Of a stretch of DNA of 64,000 bases, positions 1-8,369 are shown in pieces; position 1 is the stretch's first letter, and every line of letters begins with the position of its first letter. The notes under the pieces are model-generated. The model saw only the letters and a list, made by a program, of their open reading frames with translations. It ran no database searches and was not told where the DNA came from. Source of the stretch: Thermoflexus hugenholtzii. Its GTDB lineage: Bacteria > Chloroflexota > Anaerolineae > Thermoflexales > Thermoflexaceae. The position numbers and the translations under genes were made by a program. The DNA is taken from the NCBI RefSeq assembly GCF_018771565.1, contig NZ_CP076326.1, forward strand, positions 2,728,001 through 2,792,000. The letters run 5' to 3'.

Positions 1-110
1 TTCCACAGGTTTCACGCCGGTTTTCCCCAGCCGCCGCCTTCCTTGGCCCCATCGGCCGCCCCGAGATCCTGGGGTTTCGGAAAGGCCTCCTCCCATATCT
101 GGGGGATGGG

Positions 111-145
111 CCGGGAGTTTTCCACAATCCGTGGAAAACTCCCGG
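111..145. repeat. Perfect 15-bp inverted repeat downstream of trpB2
   Basis: Two 15-nt arms (111-125 and 131-145) are exact reverse complements around a 5-nt loop (aatcc). The arms contain TTTTCCAC and its complement. It lies 24 nt past the trpB2 stop on the minus strand, so it may act as a 3'-end stabiliser or terminator, but no T-run follows on either strand. The TTTTCCACA core also resembles a DnaA box. Confidence 0.5.
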
Positions 146-168
146 CTGCGGTTTCACGCGCCTCGGGT

Positions 169-1539
169 TCAGGCGGGGACCCGGGGGAGGTCGGCGAGGG
201 CTCGGAGGACCTCCTCGGCCGGGTATTCGTAATCCGGCAGCTCCCCGCGCAGGTATTGATCGTAGGCGGCCAGGTCGAAGTGGCCGTGGCCGCTGAGGTT
301 GAACAGGATCACCCGCGGGCGTCCTTCCTCCTTGGCGCGCAGCGCCTCGTCGATGGCCGCGCGGATGGCGTGGGCCGACTCCGGGGCCGGGAGGATCCCC
401 TCGGCCTGGGCGAACCGGACAGCGGCCTCGAAGACTTTCGTTTGCGGGTAGGCGACGGCCTCCAGGTAGCCCTTCTCGTAGAGGGCGCACAGGATGGGCG
501 CCATCCCGTGGTAGCGCAGCCCGCCGGCGTGGATGGGAGCGGGGGTGAAGGTGTGGCCCAGGGTATACATCTTGAGGAGCGGGGTGGTCCGCACCGTGTC
601 CCCGTAGTCGTAGGCGTAAACCCCTTTGGTGAAGCTGGGGGCGGCGGTGGGCTCCACCGCAACGAAGCGAATCGGCCGCCCCTCGACGATCCGATCTCGC
701 ATGAAGGGCAGCGCCAGCCCGGCGAAGTTGCTGCCTCCGCCCACGCAGCCGATGACCACGTCGGGGTATTCCCCGGCCATCTCCATTTGCTTTTTCGCCT
801 CCAGGCCGATCACGGTCTGGTGGAGCAGCACATGGTTGAGGACGCTCCCCAGGCTGTATTTCAGGCGCCCGCCGCTGGTGGCCGCCGCCTCCACCGCCTC
901 GCTGATGGCGATCCCCAGGGAGCCCGGGGAGTCCGGGTTCTCCGCCAGCACCTTGCGTCCTGCAGCGGTCTCCGGGCTGGGGCTGGGGATCACCCGCGCC
1001 CCGAAGGTCTCCATCAGGATGCGCCGGTAGGGCTTCTGGTGGTAGCTGACTTTGACCATGAAGACGGTGCACTCCAGGTCGAAGAACCGGCAGGCCATGG
1101 CCAGGGCGCTGCCCCACTGCCCTGCTCCGGTTTCCGTGGTCAGCCCCCGCACCCCTTCTTGCTTGTTGTAGAAAGCCTGGGCCAGGGCGGTGTTGAGCTT
1201 GTGGCTGCCCGCCGGGCTCACCCCCTCGTATTTGTAGTAGATGTGCGCGGGGGTATCCAGCATCCGCTCCAGCCGGCGGGCGCGGATCAGCGGGGTGGGC
1301 CGGTAGAGACGGTAGATCTCCCGCACCGGCTCCGGGATCTCAATCTCCCGCTCCCGGCTGACCTCCTGCTGGATCAGCGCCATGGGGAAAAGAGGAGCCA
1401 GATCCTCCGGGCCGATGGGGCGGCCGGTGGCGGGATGCAACACCGGCGGCAGCTCGAAGGGAAGATCCGCCAGGATGTTGTAATACGCCCGAGGGATGTC
1501 CTCTTCGGAGAGCAGGAAACGCGTTCGCTCGCTCTTCAT
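169..1539 (-). CDS. trpB2: Tryptophan synthase beta chain, TrpB2 type
   Basis: A 456-aa PLP enzyme that joins indole and L-serine to make L-tryptophan. The lysine of GSHKLNTA (K114) is the expected Schiff-base residue, and the glycine-rich GCVGGGSNF stretch is the PLP phosphate loop. The long N-terminal extension (about 75 residues before RPTPL) and overall length match the TrpB2 class rather than the ~400-aa TrpB1. TrpB2 proteins often act without TrpA and are thought to salvage indole. The start at 1539 follows GGAGG with a 6-nt gap. It lies 60 nt downstream of trpS with no terminator visible between them, so it probably shares the T-box controlled transcript. No trpA is nearby. Family assignment is secure; indole salvage is inference. 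Confidence 0.95.
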   Translation of the reverse strand: MKSERTRFLLSEEDIPRAYYNILADLPFELPPVLHPATGRPIGPEDLAPLFPMALIQQEVSREREIEIPEPVREIYRLYRPTPLIRARRLERMLDTPAHIYYKYEGVSPAGSHKLNTALAQAFYNKQEGVRGLTTETGAGQWGSALAMACRFFDLECTVFMVKVSYHQKPYRRILMETFGARVIPSPSPETAAGRKVLAENPDSPGSLGIAISEAVEAAATSGGRLKYSLGSVLNHVLLHQTVIGLEAKKQMEMAGEYPDVVIGCVGGGSNFAGLALPFMRDRIVEGRPIRFVAVEPTAAPSFTKGVYAYDYGDTVRTTPLLKMYTLGHTFTPAPIHAGGLRYHGMAPILCALYEKGYLEAVAYPQTKVFEAAVRFAQAEGILPAPESAHAIRAAIDEALRAKEEGRPRVILFNLSGHGHFDLAAYDQYLRGELPDYEYPAEEVLRALADLPRVPA

Positions 1540-1599
1540 GGGGCACCTCCGCCATGGTTTTCGGAAAGAGGGGCGGGGCCGAGCCCCACCCCTTGCGGT

Positions 1600-2640
1600 T
1601 TACGGCAGCCGGGCTTTCAGCTCGGCCAAGCGACGGGCGCTCAGGCCCATCGCCTCCCGGGCCTCCGCCAGAGTGGCCTGGGAGATGGGGCGGACCTTCG
1701 CCGCGCCGGCGGCCAGGATCTCGTCGATCAGCTGAGGTCGCGCGGCATAATACGCCCGCCGCTCGCGGATGGGCGCGAGGAACCGTTCAAGGGCGGCGAT
1801 CAGCCGGCGCTTGACCTCCACATCGCCCACCTTCCCCTGGCGATAGCGCGCCTTGAGCTCCTCCACCTCGGCTTTGTCGTCGTTGAAGGCCTCGTGGTAA
1901 CGGAACACCACGTTGTGCGGTGCATCGGGGTCCGCCGGGATATCCGGCCGGATGCGGGTCGGGTCGGTGAACATCTGCATGACCTTGCGGGCGACCTCCT
2001 CAGGGGGATCGCTGAGGAAGATGGCGTTGCCCAGGGATTTGCTCATCTTGGCCCGGCCGTCGATCCCCGGAAGGGTGGGCACGTCCCCGATCAGGGCCTC
2101 GGGCTCCGGGAAGACCTCCCCGTAGAGGCTGTTGAAGCGGCGGGCGATCTCCCGGCACAGCTCCACATGGGATTCCTGGTCCTTCCCTACCGGGATGATC
2201 TCCGCCTTCACGTGGAGGATGTCCGCCGCCTGGAGGATGGGGTAAAGCATCAGACCCATCGAGGGGTTCTCGATCTTCTGGTCCCGGATCATGTCCTTCA
2301 GGGTGGGGATGCGCTCCACCCGAGGCAGGGTGACCAGCATGGAGAAGAGCAAGGTGAGCTCGCAAACCTCCGGGACGTCGGACTGCAAATAGATGGTGGT
2401 CTTCTCGGGGTCGATGCCCACGGCCAGGTAATCCAGCACGATCTCCCGGATGTATTCCCGGGAGGCCAGGATGTCCGCCTTCTCGGGTCGGGTGGTGAGC
2501 GCGTGATAATCGGCGATGAGGAGGAAGACCTCATACTGGTCCTGCAGCCGGACCCGGTTGGCCAGGGTTCCCACGTAGTGGCCCAGATGGAGCGGCCCGG
2601 TGGGCCGATCGCCGGTCAGCACGCGTTTTTTGTTCCCCAT
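1600..2640 (-). CDS. trpS: Tryptophanyl-tRNA synthetase
   Basis: A 346-aa class I aminoacyl-tRNA synthetase that charges tRNA-Trp. The HIGH-type signature is HLGH (in GPLHLGHYVG, near residue 15) and the KMSKS loop is intact (AKMSKSLGN). Length is typical of bacterial TrpRS. The start at 2640 (MGNKKRV) was preferred over an in-frame ATG 42 nt upstream because AGGAGG sits 5 nt before it and the protein then begins at the family's usual N-terminus. Upstream lies a T-box leader with its own terminator, so expression should rise when uncharged tRNA-Trp accumulates. trpB2 follows in the same direction. Confidence 0.97.
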   Translation of the reverse strand: MGNKKRVLTGDRPTGPLHLGHYVGTLANRVRLQDQYEVFLLIADYHALTTRPEKADILASREYIREIVLDYLAVGIDPEKTTIYLQSDVPEVCELTLLFSMLVTLPRVERIPTLKDMIRDQKIENPSMGLMLYPILQAADILHVKAEIIPVGKDQESHVELCREIARRFNSLYGEVFPEPEALIGDVPTLPGIDGRAKMSKSLGNAIFLSDPPEEVARKVMQMFTDPTRIRPDIPADPDAPHNVVFRYHEAFNDDKAEVEELKARYRQGKVGDVEVKRRLIAALERFLAPIRERRAYYAARPQLIDEILAAGAAKVRPISQATLAEAREAMGLSARRLAELKARLP

Positions 2641-2688
2641 CGCAACCTCCTCGTGTCCAGGAGAATGCGGAGCCCCAATCACCTCCGG

Positions 2689-2728
2689 AAAAACGACAGG
2701 GCCCGTCCCCTGAAGGGACGGGCCCTGT
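2689..2728 (-). terminator. T-box regulated intrinsic terminator
   Basis: The minus strand reads a perfect 14-bp stem (ACAGGGCCCGTCCC against its complement, loop TTCAG) followed by CGTTTTT. It sits between the T-box sequence and trpS. The CCCTT on its 5' side can instead pair with the AAGGG of the T-box sequence, the usual terminator/antiterminator switch. Confidence 0.93.
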
Positions 2729-2993
2729 GTGAACCCGCGGTGCCACCCTTCTTGGGCTTGGCCTCTCCGGAGGAGAAGCCAGCCCCTCTCCTTCGCGCAG
2801 GCGCCGCCCGGTTGGGATCGCCGGACGAGGCCCTCAGCCGATAACGGTGGCGTCTCCGGCCGCGCCTACTGCGGAGGAATGCTCCGGTTCGGGCGGCTGC
2901 TCCGGGGCCCATTCAGGATCCGGATCCGCATCGGGCTCCCACCTGAACCCCGACTCTCTGGGCGGCGCCGGATCCCTACTCTTCCCCTTCATC
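2689..2993 (-). promoter_or_regulatory. T-box riboswitch, tryptophan specific
   Basis: On the minus strand the canonical T-box sequence AGGGTGGCACCGCG occurs at 2736-2749, directly before the attenuator stem. About 240 nt upstream is a Stem I like region with GGGGAAGAGTAGG (AGTA turn), AGAGAG and GGTGGGAG-type motifs. A TGG triplet at 2909-2911, before GCCCCGGAG, sits where the specifier codon is expected and matches the tryptophan codon of the downstream synthetase. Uncharged tRNA-Trp should pair with both specifier and antiterminator bulge and allow read-through into trpS-trpB2. The element is clear; the exact specifier frame is inferred. Confidence 0.93.
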
Positions 2994-3054
2994 GCATTTA
3001 AGGCTCTCCGTTGGAAGGCGATGCTGCCCGGAGGCCTTCCCTTGATTTGTTCCC

Positions 3055-3083
3055 ACTTTAGCATCTGCAGCCGGATTTGTCAA
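3055..3083 (-). promoter_or_regulatory. SigA promoter of the trpS T-box transcript
   Basis: The minus strand has TTGACA (3078-3083), a 17-bp spacer and TAAAGT (3055-3060). Transcription would begin near 3048, about 55 nt before the first T-box Stem I motifs. Confidence 0.8.
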
Positions 3084-3299
3084 ATCCCGCCCCAGGCTCA
3101 GGGGGCGGGCGGTCGGTCGCCCTGCTGCGCGCTTGGAAAGCTCCGGTGAGCGGGCGCTTCGGTTCCCCTGGTGGGAGATTCGGACCTGCCTTGGACGAGG
3201 GACGGAGGGCGATGCATCGCGGAACGATCGCGCGAAGTCCGCTTGTCAGACGACAAAGGAGGCCGCGTGGGGCGACCGTTCCATCCGTGGGGGGGATTT

Positions 3300-3328
3300 T
3301 TGACAGCGTGGCCGTCCTCGGTTATAAC
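3300..3328 (+). promoter_or_regulatory. rRNA promoter P1
   Basis: TTGACA (3300-3305), a 17-bp spacer and TATAAC (3323-3328) form a near-consensus SigA promoter. It is about 280 nt upstream of the 16S gene and 104 nt before a second promoter, a usual tandem rRNA arrangement. Confidence 0.8.
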
Positions 3329-3403
3329 ATAGGCCTGGAGAAGGCCGGAGGGCCATCGCCCCTGGTGGGGGCAGACCCCCGGCAGGGCGCGGAGGGATGG
3401 GCC

Positions 3404-3432
3404 TTGACAAACGCCCGCGCCTGTGCTATAAA
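3404..3432 (+). promoter_or_regulatory. rRNA promoter P2
   Basis: TTGACA (3404-3409), a 17-bp spacer and TATAAA (3427-3432), inside an AT-rich CTATAAAATAAG. It is the nearest promoter to 16S and leaves a leader of about 170 nt that holds the processing stem. Confidence 0.85.
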
Positions 3433-3508
3433 ATAAGATGCGCTGGAGGCCCTGATGCCCTGCGAGGTTGCCCGAGGGGCAAGGGTCTCCGAAGCGGTGG
3501 GGCGGCAC

Positions 3509-3534
3509 CTTAACAACTGAATTGTGGTAGGAAG
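3509..3534 (+). other. 5' arm of the 16S rRNA processing stalk
   Basis: These 26 nt are the exact reverse complement of 5293-5318, downstream of 16S. After one mismatch the pairing continues for 5 bp more (3503-3507 with 5320-5324). Such a long flanking helix is the normal RNase III substrate that releases pre-16S. It encloses only 16S and leaves 5S and the tRNA outside. Confidence 0.9.
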
Positions 3535-3577
3535 CGTCCGGGGACGTCCGGCGGAAGTCTTGCGGTCGGACCTTACA

Positions 3578-3601
3578 CCCCGGGAGGTCAACCTCCTGGG
3601 G
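3578..3601 (+). other. Hairpin in the 16S leader
   Basis: CCCC, a G-T wobble, then GGAGGT pair with ACCTCC and GGGG around a CA loop, ending about 10 nt before the 16S 5' end. It contains both Shine-Dalgarno-like and anti-Shine-Dalgarno-like strings. It probably assists leader folding or 5'-end maturation; function is inferred. Confidence 0.45.
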
Positions 3602-3610
3602 ATGCATGAG

Positions 3611-5181
<1,571 letters not shown>

Positions 5182-5292
5182 TAGGGAGTGCCGGTCGGGG
5201 GCGATATCCCGGCGTGAGCCGGATGCCCTTCGACCCACCCCAAGGTGGTCCGTCAGGGGTTCCCCCTGGCGTCCCAACGCCGGATACCCGGC

Positions 5293-5318
5293 CTTCCTAC
5301 CACAATTCAGTTGTTAAG
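5293..5318 (+). other. 3' arm of the 16S rRNA processing stalk
   Basis: Exact 26-nt complement of 3509-3534. It lies about 110 nt after the 16S 3' end and about 18 nt before 5S, so cleavage here would separate 16S from the 5S-tRNA tail. Confidence 0.9.
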
Positions 5319-5335
5319 ATGCCGGAACATCCCCA

Positions 5336-5461
5336 TTCCCCTGGTGACTGGAGCGGCGGGGAAACACCCGGTCCCATCCCGAACCCGGAAGTTAAGCCCG
5401 CCAGCGCCGATGGTACTGGGGGGGGCGACCCCCTGGGAGAGTAGGCCGTTGCCAGGGGAAT
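5336..5461 (+). rRNA. rrf: 5S ribosomal RNA
   Basis: About 120 nt. The ends pair (TTCCCCTGG near 5337 with CCAGGGGAA near 5452). The 5S core motifs CCCATCCCGAACCCGGAAGT and TAAGCCCGCCAGCGCCGATG are present in order. It follows 16S after only 154 nt, in the place where 23S normally sits. Confidence 0.95.
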
Positions 5462-5469
5462 GGGCGCGC

Positions 5470-5541
5470 CGCGGGGTGGAGCAGCGGTAGCTCGCCAGGC
5501 TCATAACCTGGAGGTCGCGGGTTCGAATCCCGCCCCCGCAA
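5470..5541 (+). tRNA. Initiator tRNA-fMet (CAT anticodon)
   Basis: A cloverleaf of 72 nt without an encoded CCA. The anticodon loop is CTCATAA. The first acceptor pair is the C1-A72 mismatch that marks bacterial initiator tRNAs and allows formylation. T arm GCGGG-TTCGAAT-CCCGC. The anticodon stem is CCAGG/CCTGG, so the usual three G-C pairs next to the loop are changed to A-U, G-C, G-C (AGG/CCU). It starts 8 nt after 5S and is probably cotranscribed with it. Confidence 0.95.
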
Positions 5542-5590
5542 CTGGAAGGTTCGGGATCCGCCAGATCCTCCTCCTGCACCCCTGTGGGAA

Positions 5591-5633
5591 GGGCGGACGG
5601 TGAAATGACCGCTCGCCCATCTTTTCTTCTTTG
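5591..5633 (+). terminator. Terminator of the rRNA/tRNA unit
   Basis: GGGCG...ACGGT pairs with ACCG...CGCCC around a short loop (with two internal mismatches), followed by the T-rich ATCTTTTCTTCTTTG. It lies 50 nt past tRNA-fMet and before the sigma factor gene. Confidence 0.7.
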
Positions 5634-5770
5634 ATTTCTTCCCAAAACGCGGTCCCAGCCTGACCACAGACGCAGGTGTGTCACGCCGGATGCGGGTTCC
5701 ATAGGATACGGAAAGGTGCTTCACGGTTTCCCGGCACGGATTCTCTGTGAAGCGCCGGAAGGAGGTCACA

Positions 5771-6844
5771 ATGGAGCGTCGAAACCGTCCGATCCTCCCC
5801 GATGAGGAGGAGGAGCTGGAAAACGAGGAGCTCTGGGGCGAGCCCTGGGACGAAGAGGCCCTTGAGGCGGAGGCGGAATGGGCCGAGCTCGATGAGGAAA
5901 CCTCCCTCCCGGTCCTGGGCGAGCTGGCGGAGGATCGGGATCTGATCTCCCTGTATTTTCGGGAGGTGACCGACCATCCGTTGCTCACCGCTGAGGAGGA
6001 AAAGGAGCTGGCCATGCGGATGGCCCGGGGGCGTGAGGCCGCCCGCCGCTTGGCCCGGGATGGAAACCTCCCGCCCGATGTCCGCCAGCGCCTGGAGCGG
6101 CTGGTGGAAGAGGGCCGCCAGGCCCGGGAGAAGCTGATCACCTCGAACTTCCGCCTGGTCATCAGCGTGGCGAAGAAATATCAGGGCCTCGGCGTGCCCC
6201 TGCTCGATCTGATCCAGGAAGGGAACCTGGGTCTGATGAAGGCCGTGGAGCGCTTCGACCCCAAGCGGGGCCGCCGCTTCTCGACCTATGCCACCTGGTG
6301 GATCCGCCAGGCCATCACCCGGGCCCTGGCCATGCAAGCGCGCACCATCCGCTTGCCCATCCACGCCCAGGAGCAGCTGCGCAAGGCACAGCGGATCGCC
6401 CATCAGATCGAGCAGGAGGCCGGCCGCCCGGCCACGCCGGAGGAGGTGGCGGAACGGATGGGCACGGCCACCGATAAGGTGGAGTGGCTCTGGAACGCCG
6501 CCCGGCCTCTGCTCTCCCTGGAGGAGCCGATGGACGAGGAGGGAGAGACCACCCTGGAGGGAGCGATCCGGGACGCCGAGAGCCCGGCTCCCGATGAGGT
6601 GGTCGCGGACCAGCTCTTGCGGGAGCAGATCGAGGAGCTGCTCAATGAGCTCCCGAGCCGCCACGCCCGCGTGTTGCGCCTCCGCTACGGCTTTGAGGAC
6701 GGCCGTTCCTACACCCTGGAGGAGGTCGCCCAGCGGTTCGGCCTCAGCCGGGAGCGGATCCGCCAAATCGAGGCGGAAGCGCTGCGCTACCTGCGCAAGC
6801 AGATGAAGGTCCGCCAGATGCGGGAGTTCCTCAAGGCTGCATGA
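5771..6844 (+). CDS. sigA: RNA polymerase primary sigma factor (SigA/RpoD type)
   Basis: A 357-aa sigma-70 protein that directs RNA polymerase to housekeeping promoters. After an acidic N-terminal stretch (about residues 8-45) come region 1.2 (DLISLYFREV), region 2 (KLITSNFRLVISVAKKY, then DLIQEGNLGLMKAVERFD and FSTYATWWIRQAITRA), region 3 and region 4 (RVLRLRYG then the helix-turn-helix TLEEVAQRFGLSRERIRQIE). It lacks the large non-conserved region of proteobacterial RpoD. The start at 5771 was chosen because AGGAGG precedes it by 6 nt; an in-frame ATG 24 nt upstream has no site. The TTGACA/TATAAT-like promoters in this window are its expected targets. Confidence 0.96.
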   Translation: MERRNRPILPDEEEELENEELWGEPWDEEALEAEAEWAELDEETSLPVLGELAEDRDLISLYFREVTDHPLLTAEEEKELAMRMARGREAARRLARDGNLPPDVRQRLERLVEEGRQAREKLITSNFRLVISVAKKYQGLGVPLLDLIQEGNLGLMKAVERFDPKRGRRFSTYATWWIRQAITRALAMQARTIRLPIHAQEQLRKAQRIAHQIEQEAGRPATPEEVAERMGTATDKVEWLWNAARPLLSLEEPMDEEGETTLEGAIRDAESPAPDEVVADQLLREQIEELLNELPSRHARVLRLRYGFEDGRSYTLEEVAQRFGLSRERIRQIEAEALRYLRKQMKVRQMREFLKAA

Positions 6845-6869
6845 GCGCGGACACAGATGGTCTCACCTG

Positions 6870-6907
6870 GGGCTGATTTCCCCTGAGAGGGGAGGTCAGC
6901 CCTTTTT
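6870..6907 (+). terminator. Terminator after sigA
   Basis: GGGCTGA (6870-6876) pairs with TCAGCCC (6896-6902), with an inner CCCCT/AGGGG stem, followed by TTTTT. It sits between sigA and the convergent sigma-like gene ending at 6912. Confidence 0.9.
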
Positions 6908-6911
6908 GTTT

Positions 6912-7475
6912 TCAGCCTCCCCTTCCCTCCCCATCCCTCTCCTGGAGCAGCGACCGCAGGCGGTCCAGGCCCTTCTGCAACCAGCCCTGGCCCTCCCCTC
7001 GGGTCAACCCCAGCCGCCGCTCGATCATCGGGATCGCGCTGGGGGCATGCCCTTCCAGCCCGAAATAGCGAACCACCACCGCGAAGGCCAGGGGCATCTC
7101 CTCCTTCAGGCGTTGCAGGGCATGCTGCAGCGCCTCCAGCTCCTCCCGTGCTTCCACCGTTTCATGGATCCCATCCCCGGACTCCTCCTCTTCCTCCCAC
7201 AAGGGGCACTCGGCATGCCCTCTCAGGCGCCGCAGGATCGCCCGACGCAGAAACAGGTCCAGGTGGAGGTAAAGATAGGTGGTGAAGCGTGCCCGCTCGG
7301 GATCCCATCGCTCGACCGCCTCGCAAACGATCCGGAACCCTTCCTGCATCACATCCTCCGGATCCAGCCACGAGGGGAGGTCCAGGACGCGCAAGAGACG
7401 GGTGGCGGCCCGCTCCACGAGTTGCTGGATGCGATCGAAGTCCGCAAAGGCCTGCGCCATGCGGTCCCTGCTCAT
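6912..7475 (-). CDS. Sigma-70-like protein (region 2 and region 4-like segments)
   Basis: A 187-aa protein. Residues about 30-75 resemble sigma region 2: LDPEDVMQEGFRIVCEAVERWDP followed by an FTTYLY segment parallels the DLIQEG...FSTYA pattern. The C-terminal third (IERRLGLTRGEGQGWLQKGLDRLRSLL) may be a degenerate region 4. The start at 7475 was chosen because GGAGGAG precedes it by 6 nt; longer readings lack a site. It is transcribed away from the WXG/Tad locus that begins 236 nt to its right, so it may be a dedicated regulator, but that is inference. It could also be a diverged sigma-like protein with another role. Confidence 0.7.
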   Translation of the reverse strand: MSRDRMAQAFADFDRIQQLVERAATRLLRVLDLPSWLDPEDVMQEGFRIVCEAVERWDPERARFTTYLYLHLDLFLRRAILRRLRGHAECPLWEEEEESGDGIHETVEAREELEALQHALQRLKEEMPLAFAVVVRYFGLEGHAPSAIPMIERRLGLTRGEGQGWLQKGLDRLRSLLQERDGEGRGG

Positions 7476-7711
7476 CCGGCGCTCCTCCGGGCGGGATGAA
7501 AACGGCCGCACGGAGGGGAGCCGGTCCGGGCGCAGGGCGCCTGCCGTCCATGCGGCCGGTTCCGTCATGATGATAAGCGGTGCCCCATTCGAACCGGAGA
7601 TCGCGTTCAGAAAAATGGGAAAAATGGGAACGGGCGTTGAGCGGGGCGGCAACGAGAGAGAGGGGCGACTGTCTATCATCTTAATGAGACATCCTCGCGG
7701 AGGCGATCGGG

Positions 7712-8014
7712 ATGGGACGGATCTACCAGGTGGATTACGATCAGGCCTTCGCGCTCTGCGCGGAGATGGAGCAGGTCATGGGCGAGATGGAGGGCGAGAC
7801 AACGACCATGGGCCGGTCCATCGAGCCGCTGGAACCCCGCTGGGTGCCGCATGGGGCGGCAGCGCGGGCTTACGGCGAAACCCTGATCCAGCACCTGCGG
7901 AAGTGCGTTCAAGAAAACCGCGCGGCGATCGCCGCGCTGCGCCAGGCCCTGAACAACCTGAAAGCCCTGGAGGAGGAGCAGGCGCGGCGCATGCGATCCC
8001 CGCGCGCATATTGA
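7712..8014 (+). CDS. WXG100-like small helical protein 1
   Basis: A 100-aa, almost wholly helical protein. A tryptophan at residue 44 sits in WVPHGAAARAY, in the middle of two predicted helices, as in the helix-turn-helix fold of WXG100 (EsxA/EsxB) proteins, though the WxG itself is degenerate (W-V-P-H-G). There is no signal peptide, as expected for type VII substrates. It opens the plus-strand locus, follows GGAGG by 9 nt, and is 18 nt before a second protein of the same kind. The two may form a heterodimer. Assignment rests on size, the central Trp/Gly turn, the neighbour and the EssC gene at 20.4 kb. Confidence 0.6.
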   Translation: MGRIYQVDYDQAFALCAEMEQVMGEMEGETTTMGRSIEPLEPRWVPHGAAARAYGETLIQHLRKCVQENRAAIAALRQALNNLKALEEEQARRMRSPRAY

Positions 8015-8032
8015 GGGCACAAAGGAGGAGCC

Positions 8033-8359
8033 ATGGCGTACGACGAGCCGGCGTCGCGAAAGTGGACGCATTGGCCGAAAGCGATCCAGGCCTACCGACG
8101 GGGGCTGGAGGAGGAAACCCCTCAGCGTATCGGGATGGAGGTGAGGAGGGCGCTCCTGGAGGAGCTGCCGGGCCTCTGGGCGGGAGAGGCCGCTCGGGGT
8201 TACCTGGAGGAGGCCCAGCGCCGGCTGGAGATCTTCCAGCGCTGGCTGGTGGAAGGCTTGCAGCTCTCCAGGGCGATTGCGGCCGGGGAAGAACGGATCG
8301 CCCAGGCCGTCGCCGAGGTGGAGCAGATGCTGCGATCGCTGCCGGATCCAACGTTGTGA
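8033..8359 (+). CDS. WXG100-like small helical protein 2
   Basis: A 108-aa helical protein with an intact WXG at residues 49-51 (LWAGEAARGY), followed by the Ala and Tyr that usually accompany it. The motif is near the middle of the chain, the standard WXG100 layout. No signal peptide or membrane segment. A clear ribosome site (AGGAGG) lies 5 nt before the start. It is 10 nt before a larger WXG-like fusion protein and is likely a partner or chaperone of its neighbours in EssC-dependent export. I do not see a convincing C-terminal YxxxD/E signal. Confidence 0.7.
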   Translation: MAYDEPASRKWTHWPKAIQAYRRGLEEETPQRIGMEVRRALLEELPGLWAGEAARGYLEEAQRRLEIFQRWLVEGLQLSRAIAAGEERIAQAVAEVEQMLRSLPDPTL

Positions 8360-8369
8360 GGGAGAAGCG

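Noticed and set aside
1-145. Possible replication origin (TTCCACA-like boxes)
   Set aside because: Only one or two DnaA-box-like strings, no AT-rich unwinding region and no dnaA/dnaN nearby.
43-2844. A 933-codon plus-strand open frame over trpB2 and trpS
   Set aside because: It is an antisense frame kept open by high GC; both genes on the other strand have complete family motifs and a T-box leader.
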